Below, one piece after another: positions 60,977 to 64,000 of a stretch of 64,000 nt of DNA. Source of the DNA: Eubacteriales bacterium (GTDB taxonomy: Bacteria > Bacillota > Clostridia > Lachnospirales > Lachnospiraceae); the NCBI GenBank assembly GCA_030524745.1, contig JAUNGC010000005.1, positions 62,001 through 126,000 of the forward strand, read 5' to 3'. The notes under the pieces were generated by a model. It made no database searches. It saw nothing but the letters and a program-made list of their open reading frames with translations, and was not told the origin of the DNA. Every line of letters begins with the position of its first letter. The first letter of the stretch is position 1. The translations under genes were made by a program, and so were the position numbers.

Positions 60977-61023
60977 GAATATTATAGCACGGTGCGACGT
61001 GTTCTCGTGCGTCCGGCAGAATA

Positions 61024-61073
61024 TTTCCATAATCATGGAAATGCGAGCCGATTTTTCCACAATCATGGAAAAA
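61024..61073. promoter_or_regulatory. Two related palindromic operators
   Basis: TTTCCAT-AATC-ATGGAAA (61024-61041) and TTTTTCCA-CAATCA-TGGAAAAA (61052-61073). Their centres are 30 bases apart, about three helical turns. They precede the short gene at 61111. A TATTAT box (about 61079-61084) follows with a poor -35, so the second site would overlap a promoter. Confidence 0.75.
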
Positions 61074-61110
61074 TGTGCTATTATGTACATCGGAAAGGGG
61101 TGGTGTTCCC

Positions 61111-61224
61111 TTGCATTACAAAGAGACTATCATTGAGTTAGTCGGAAAGATACGGAGCGAAAGAACCCTCAAGAGGATTTATAAATTCGTTCTATATCTG
61201 TACACCCATGAGACTGGCAGTTGA
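61111..61224 (+). CDS. 37-residue phage small protein
   Basis: The frame TTG-CAT-TAC-AAA to TGA encodes MHYKETIIELVGKIRSERT then LKRIYKFVLYLYTHETGS. The pattern (xYKExIIELxGxI...LKRIYKxxxYLYxHxxG) recalls short proteins of clostridial prophages, whose function is unknown to me. The TTG start is preceded by AAAGGGGTGG. It lies after the paired operators and ends in a terminator hairpin. Confidence 0.65.
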   Translation: MHYKETIIELVGKIRSERTLKRIYKFVLYLYTHETGS

Positions 61225-61247
61225 AAAAGGCTGTCAGTCTTTTTTTG
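61210..61247 (+). terminator. Terminator after 37-residue gene
   Basis: AGACTGGCAG pairs with CTGTCAGTCT across TTGAAAAAGG, then seven T. It overlaps the 3' end of the opposite regulator gene. Confidence 0.85.
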
Positions 61248-61611
61248 AAAATTCTGCAACAAATTCGTCAATCTTTCTCTCTAACATACGCAAATCATCC
61301 TCATTAAACGAAGTAGCGCACCATTTAATCAGCTTCTTGTGAAACTCATTTTCACCCGCCATGATGCGGTCGATTGTTTCCATGATGTCATCGTCGCTTT
61401 CGACGAACATTTCGCCATCACCAGTAGTCAACCATATGTAATCGACACTGAACTCACGGCAGATTGCTTTTGTCATTTGTTCGGTGCAGCCGCGTTCGCC
61501 TTTCTCAATTCTTGAAATGGCGGTTTTTGTAACACCGATTTTTTCGCCAAATTTTTCAAGGGTTAGACCGAGTTCCTTTCGCACTTCTTTAACCCGTTCG
61601 CCTTGGGTCAT
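61234..61611 (-). CDS. XRE-family phage repressor-like regulator
   Basis: A 125-residue protein. Residues 5-62 are a helix-turn-helix (RVKEVRKELGLTLEKFGEKIGVTKTAISRIEKGERG, then FSVDYIWLTTGDG). The C-terminus is helical and acidic. It is divergent from the early genes at 61759, and the region between has promoters in both directions with operator-like repeats. This is the arrangement of a CI/Cro-type switch. AAGGAGG lies before the ATG. Confidence 0.88.
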   Translation of the reverse strand: MTQGERVKEVRKELGLTLEKFGEKIGVTKTAISRIEKGERGCTEQMTKAICREFSVDYIWLTTGDGEMFVESDDDIMETIDRIMAGENEFHKKLIKWCATSFNEDDLRMLERKIDEFVAEFSKKD

Positions 61612-61635
61612 ACTGAATCACCTCCTTTTTAGATA

Positions 61636-61664
61636 AGAATAGCACGGAATAGAAAATAAATCAA
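61636..61664 (-). promoter_or_regulatory. Promoter of the repressor gene
   Basis: On the minus strand TTGATT (61659-61664), 17 bases, TATTCT (61636-61641), ahead of the repressor's AAGGAGG. Confidence 0.65.
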
Positions 61665-61670
61665 TAAAAA

Positions 61671-61724
61671 AGTTGCCAACGGTAACAAAAAGATGTTGAC
61701 AGAGTGACCTAAGGCAATTATAAT
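61671..61724 (+). promoter_or_regulatory. Early promoter with two operator-like repeats
   Basis: TTGACA (61696-61701), 17 bases, TATAAT (61719-61724) is a perfect consensus promoter. GTTGCC-AAC-GGTAAC (about 61672-61686) lies upstream, and a related GTGACC-TAA-GGCAAT (about 61704-61718) lies in the spacer. Repressor bound to the second would cover the promoter. Confidence 0.75.
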
Positions 61725-61758
61725 GTAACCATAGACAACAAACGGGAGGTAAAAAATC

Positions 61759-62175
61759 ATGATGAAATCCGAATTTGAAAATCTTGCAGGTAGAAAAGTA
61801 ACTGACGAACAATATGAGGCGATCGAAAAATTATACATGAGTAGCTCACTCAACAAACGGGATTTTGTGAAAAGCATCCGTCCAATGCTGAAAACAATTC
61901 CGGAGCCTAAAAAAGAAAAGAACATCAAAAAAATGTGCGTAAGAGACCGAAGCGGTTGCAGAAAGACACCAAACGGTTGCTGGTATCACATCGAATATGT
62001 TGAGTTGGTAGATGTTGACATCAAAACAGGAAAATACATAATCAAAGCGCTTGAGGACAAGGATTTTGAGCAGTTAGTGAAAGACGGATGTGATTTGGAT
62101 TTGAGCGGATGGTTTGATTTTGATTACGAGAATTGCATCGATGAAAATGGAAAGCCGATTGAATTGAATTATTAA
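61759..62175 (+). CDS. Hypothetical phage early protein
   Basis: A 138-residue protein that I do not recognise. Charged N-terminal helices (SEFENLAGRKVTDEQYEAIEKLYMSS) precede a small domain with C-x(8)-C spacing (MCVRDRSGCRKTPNGCWYHIEYVELVDVDI). No membrane segment. It is the first gene after the consensus early promoter, with GGGAGG ahead of its ATG, so it takes the place of a cro or early-effector gene. Codons fit the rest of the element. Confidence 0.7.
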   Translation: MMKSEFENLAGRKVTDEQYEAIEKLYMSSSLNKRDFVKSIRPMLKTIPEPKKEKNIKKMCVRDRSGCRKTPNGCWYHIEYVELVDVDIKTGKYIIKALEDKDFEQLVKDGCDLDLSGWFDFDYENCIDENGKPIELNY

Positions 62176-62232
62176 AGCCGAAACGGGGCAGCAGTCTCCC
62201 CGTCAGCGTTCGGATGGCGACCGACGCTCTGA
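62176..62232 (+). ncRNA. Two-hairpin repeated element, copy 1
   Basis: It starts next to the stop codon of the preceding gene with AGCCGAA. Stem 1 is ACGGGG-CAGCAGTCT-CCCCGT. Stem 2 is AGCG-TT-CGG...CCG-A-CGCT, ending in CTGAC. It matches copy 2 at 62649 with paired base changes. The rest of the 255-base gap to the next gene has no convincing ORF. Confidence 0.6.
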
Positions 62233-62430
62233 CGATGGCAAGCCGAAAGACAAAGTCAGTGATACCGTGAAAAACATGGCAGCGGGTGAACCATGCTAGA
62301 GAGTTCATAGTCGGATAACAGGTTTTTATTGATTTTTTAAGGTGAAAAATCAAAACACGGTAGACATCGCCGGAATAGAGGTGAGCGGTTTGAACAGAGC
62401 GAGAGAGCCGCCTAAACAGGAGGAGACAGG

Positions 62431-62649
62431 ATGCTTGAAATTGAGGACAGCAGAGGCAAAAAGGACACGTTAAACAATGGTCAGAGGTTTGCGGCAGGGG
62501 ACAGGCAGGGAAACAGGTATGAATACAGATATGAGGGTATTGAGAATACGGAGAATGGCTTTGACATTCATTTGCGCAACCTCACCACAGACACAGAGAC
62601 ATGGGTTGAAAGAGCATGGTTCAGAAATAGAGTGATAAATGTATATTGA
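62431..62649 (+). CDS. Hypothetical small phage protein
   Basis: A 72-residue protein (MLEIEDSRGKKDTLNNGQRF..., YEYRYEGIENTENGFDIHL) with beta-strand pattern and no known domain. AGGAGGAGACAGG precedes the ATG. It lies in the early gene run; its stop overlaps the second copy of the two-hairpin element by one base. Similar short proteins are common in clostridial phages, but I cannot name one. Confidence 0.65.
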   Translation: MLEIEDSRGKKDTLNNGQRFAAGDRQGNRYEYRYEGIENTENGFDIHLRNLTTDTETWVERAWFRNRVINVY

Positions 62650-62702
62650 GCCGAAACGGGCGGCAGTCGCCCGTCTGCGCGGGATGACCGCCCACGCATT
62701 GA
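62649..62702 (+). ncRNA. Two-hairpin repeated element, copy 2
   Basis: AGCCGAA, then stem 1 ACGGGC-GGCAGTC-GCCCGT, then stem 2 TGCG-CGG-GATGA-CCG-CCCA-CGCA, ending in TTGAC. Compared with copy 1, the last pair of stem 1 changed G-C to C-G and the outer pair of stem 2 changed A-T to T-A. Confidence 0.6.
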
Positions 62703-62732
62703 CAAGGCAGGTCAGAACAGGAGGTCGGACGA

Positions 62733-62954
62733 ATGGAAGTCGGGCGCATATTGCCAACGGAGGCAGCAGTTATTTTGAATGTATCACCGCAATTTGTCCG
62801 GATTGCGATGCAACAGGGGAAATTGCCAATCGGAACAGCGGTGCAAATGTCCTCAATATGGACATATCACATCTCGGAAAAGCTGCTTGCAGAGTATTCC
62901 GGAAAGGACATAAAAGCAGAACTTGAAAGAATTAGAGAAAAGAAAGGAGCATGA
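62733..62954 (+). CDS. Excisionase-like helix-turn-helix protein
   Basis: A 73-residue MerR/excisionase-type protein: ILPTEAAVILNVSPQFVRIAMQQGKLPIGTAVQMSS gives the winged-helix DNA-binding pattern, followed by a Lys/Glu helix. Such proteins control excision or bind phage DNA. GGAGG precedes the ATG. A longer ORF in another frame (62639-62926) lacks support. The stop overlaps the next start (ATGATG). Confidence 0.8.
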   Translation: MEVGRILPTEAAVILNVSPQFVRIAMQQGKLPIGTAVQMSSIWTYHISEKLLAEYSGKDIKAELERIREKKGA

Positions 62955-63118
62955 TGCAAATGTTGAAGAATGAAAGAAAAGAACTGGTTAAGAACATCGC
63001 AGAAAAATTCACGGAAATGGATGATACCGACAAGTCCTATATTGCCGGATATTTGGCAGGAAAGCAGGAGGAACGTCAGAGATGGGAACAGAGAAAGGAA
63101 CAGGTTGCGACAGCGTAA
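62951..63118 (+). CDS. Small phage protein, 55 residues
   Basis: The frame MMQMLKNERKELVKNIAEKF..., MDDTDKSYIAGYLAGKQEER is helical and charged. GYLAGKQEER recalls short proteins near phage excisionase genes, with no known function. The start ATG at 62951 overlaps the upstream stop; 62954 is also possible. AAAGGAG is the ribosome site. It ends 12 bases before the methyltransferase gene. Confidence 0.65.
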   Translation: MMQMLKNERKELVKNIAEKFTEMDDTDKSYIAGYLAGKQEERQRWEQRKEQVATA

Positions 63119-63130
63119 CCGAGCGGGAAC

Positions 63131-63787
63131 ATGTTTGAATTAAACAGACTTTACAACATGGACTGCATGACAGCGATGCGGGAGATTCCGGACAAGTTCT
63201 TTGAACTGGCAATCTGCGACCCGCCCTATGGGATAGGGATTGACGGTCAAAAGTTGAACATCAACAAGCGGAATCCGAAACACACCCGAAAAGAGCACAC
63301 CCGCAAGAACTGGGATGATGCGATTCCTCCGGAGGCGTATTTCAGAGAACTGGAGAGGATTTCGGTCAATCAAGTGATATGGGGGGGCAATTACTTTGTA
63401 GAACACCTCACACGAGGCACAAAAGGGTGGATTGTATGGGATAAAGGTCAACACGGTCTGACAATGTCGGACTGCGAACTTGCATATACGTCATTCGATG
63501 TTCCAACCCGCATTGTCGTCATGAACAGGGTGGAACTCTTGAAAGACGGAACATTTCACCCGACGCAGAAACCCGTGAAACTCTATGAGTGGGTTATCTC
63601 AAGATATGCGAACGAGGGCGACAAAATCATTGATACTCATGCGGGCAGCGGAGCATGTCTTGTCGCTGCACATCGGACACGTCATGAGTTTTTAGGATTT
63701 GAGATTGATGCAGATTATTTCCGGAAAGCATCAGAGCGGGTAAAAGCAGAACAGGCTCAAATGAGTATTTTTGATTTTATAAGATAA
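63131..63787 (+). CDS. Site-specific DNA methyltransferase (DPPY type)
   Basis: A 218-residue amino-methyltransferase (N6-adenine or N4-cytosine). The catalytic motif is D30-P-P-Y33 in AICDPPYGIGI. The SAM motif THAGSGACLVAAH lies near residue 175, after the catalytic motif, as in the beta-class order. GTFHPTQKPVKLYEWVI before it is a family hallmark. No restriction gene is adjacent, so it is an orphan phage enzyme that may protect the element's DNA from host restriction or modify gene control. Confidence 0.93.
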   Translation: MFELNRLYNMDCMTAMREIPDKFFELAICDPPYGIGIDGQKLNINKRNPKHTRKEHTRKNWDDAIPPEAYFRELERISVNQVIWGGNYFVEHLTRGTKGWIVWDKGQHGLTMSDCELAYTSFDVPTRIVVMNRVELLKDGTFHPTQKPVKLYEWVISRYANEGDKIIDTHAGSGACLVAAHRTRHEFLGFEIDADYFRKASERVKAEQAQMSIFDFIR

Positions 63788-63801
63788 CAGGAGGAAACAC
63801 C

Positions 63802-64000
63802 ATGAAATATTATCACGCTGCACCTAAAGAGATGATGTTGAAAATTGTCGGAGAGGGCAGAATCAGAAAATCAGGGGATGGTGTTGTGTATCTTTGCAGA
63901 GAGGCGGTCGATTCTTGCAAATTCCTTGTCATTCGTGGAATGAGCGTGATTGAGGTTGACATCGACAAGAGTGAGGTCAAAGAATCACACGACCATTCAG
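63802..64000 (+). CDS. Unknown phage protein, 3' truncated by window
   Basis: Sixty-six codons are visible: MKYYHAAPKEMMLKIVGEG... , VVYLCREAVDSCKFLV. The start YYHAAPKE-x-...-I-GEGRI-x-GVVYLC recalls ADP-ribosyltransferase-fold proteins of the Tpt1/DUF952 kind, which begin with YHxT and a later VYL strand. This is a weak resemblance, since most of the gene is outside. AGGAGGAAACACC precedes the ATG, directly after the methyltransferase, so they form one operon. Confidence 0.55.
   Translation, partial: MKYYHAAPKEMMLKIVGEGRIRKSGDGVVYLCREAVDSCKFLVIRGMSVIEVDIDKSEVKESHDHS

Larger units (their letters stand above)
58391..64000. mobile_element. Left end of an integrated phage-like element (prophage), running beyond the window
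   Basis: The stretch begins with integrase arm repeats and the integrase and goes on with a DnaQ-BRCT protein, three helix-turn-helix regulators, short early genes, an excisionase-like protein and a DNA methyltransferase. Base composition is lower in GC, and genes are short and packed. The left boundary is placed after the terminator of the GGGtGRT gene; the exact att core cannot be read without the right end. No tRNA gene lies at the junction. Structural genes are not in view, so a mobilisable element is an alternative to a prophage. Confidence 0.75.

Noticed and set aside
62342-62473. GTG-started frame before the 62431 gene
   Set aside because: No ribosome site, and it overlaps the next gene in another frame.
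62639-62926. 95-codon ORF overlapping the excisionase-like gene
   Set aside because: Translates the second two-hairpin element and the excisionase-like gene out of frame. The 62733 frame has a ribosome site and a helix-turn-helix pattern.

Overview
The window looks like a chromosomal segment of a Lachnospiraceae-type gut Firmicute (Clostridia). The grounds are strong GGAGG ribosome sites, sigma-A promoters, a split ThrE exporter, a DUF6472-like protein, a DUF1700-like/DUF4097 pair, a serC-serA-DUF1015 cluster and a NifU-like/GGGtGRT pair. Genus cannot be set from the sequence alone. Most of the window is ordinary chromosome. The last 5.6 kb is the left end of an integrated phage-like element that runs off the right edge.

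Layout. 1-2.8 kb: end of a NamZ-type muramidase gene, a sugar kinase of the GlcNAc/MurNAc type, and a convergent RluA pseudouridine synthase. 2.8-7.7 kb: a polyamine operon (XRE-cupin regulator, then potA, potB, potC, potD) on the minus strand with a consensus promoter. A 220-nt imperfect hairpin lies past potD. 7.7-13.8 kb: lactonase-like protein, TetR regulator, short glycogen branching enzyme, chorismate synthase, acyltransferase. 13.8-18 kb: tgt-yajC, an M19 dipeptidase, and a two-gene membrane/DUF4097 unit. 18.2-25.2 kb: an amino-acid operon leuB-ilvD-ilvB-serC-serA. 25.2-30.4 kb: a small hypothetical gene, DUF1015, a second branching enzyme with a lysine-rich tail, and MscS. 30.5 kb: tRNA-Thr(CGU). 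30.6-39.6 kb: a glycan locus with AraC regulator, sugar ABC importer, GH2 and GH127 enzymes. 39.7-45.8 kb: MocR-type aminotransferase, split ThrE exporter, small Cys protein, a large coiled-coil membrane protein, and PlsC. 45.9-48 kb: an ABC permease/ATPase pair with no binding protein, then a ~420-nt imperfect hairpin. 48-53.5 kb: argH, asd, topB and a hexapeptide-repeat protein. 53.5-56.5 kb: a TrpX-type ABC importer. 56.6-58.3 kb: the NifU-like/GGGtGRT pair. 58.4-64 kb: integrase, DnaQ-BRCT protein, phage regulators with operators, small early genes, a DNA methyltransferase and a truncated gene.

Working together: the pot, glycan, TrpX and amino-acid clusters are self-contained units. The serine branch (serC, serA) is followed by DUF1015, which has its own promoter and carries a DGHHR motif recalling ParB/SerK-fold serine kinases. 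The points most worth a second look are the NifU-like/GGGtGRT pair (function unknown, codon use suggesting heavy expression), the two long imperfect palindromes, a duplicated two-hairpin element with compensatory changes in the phage early region, the coiled-coil protein with a Cys/His-rich outer part, and the DUF1015 hypothesis. No CRISPR array, insertion sequence or rRNA was seen.
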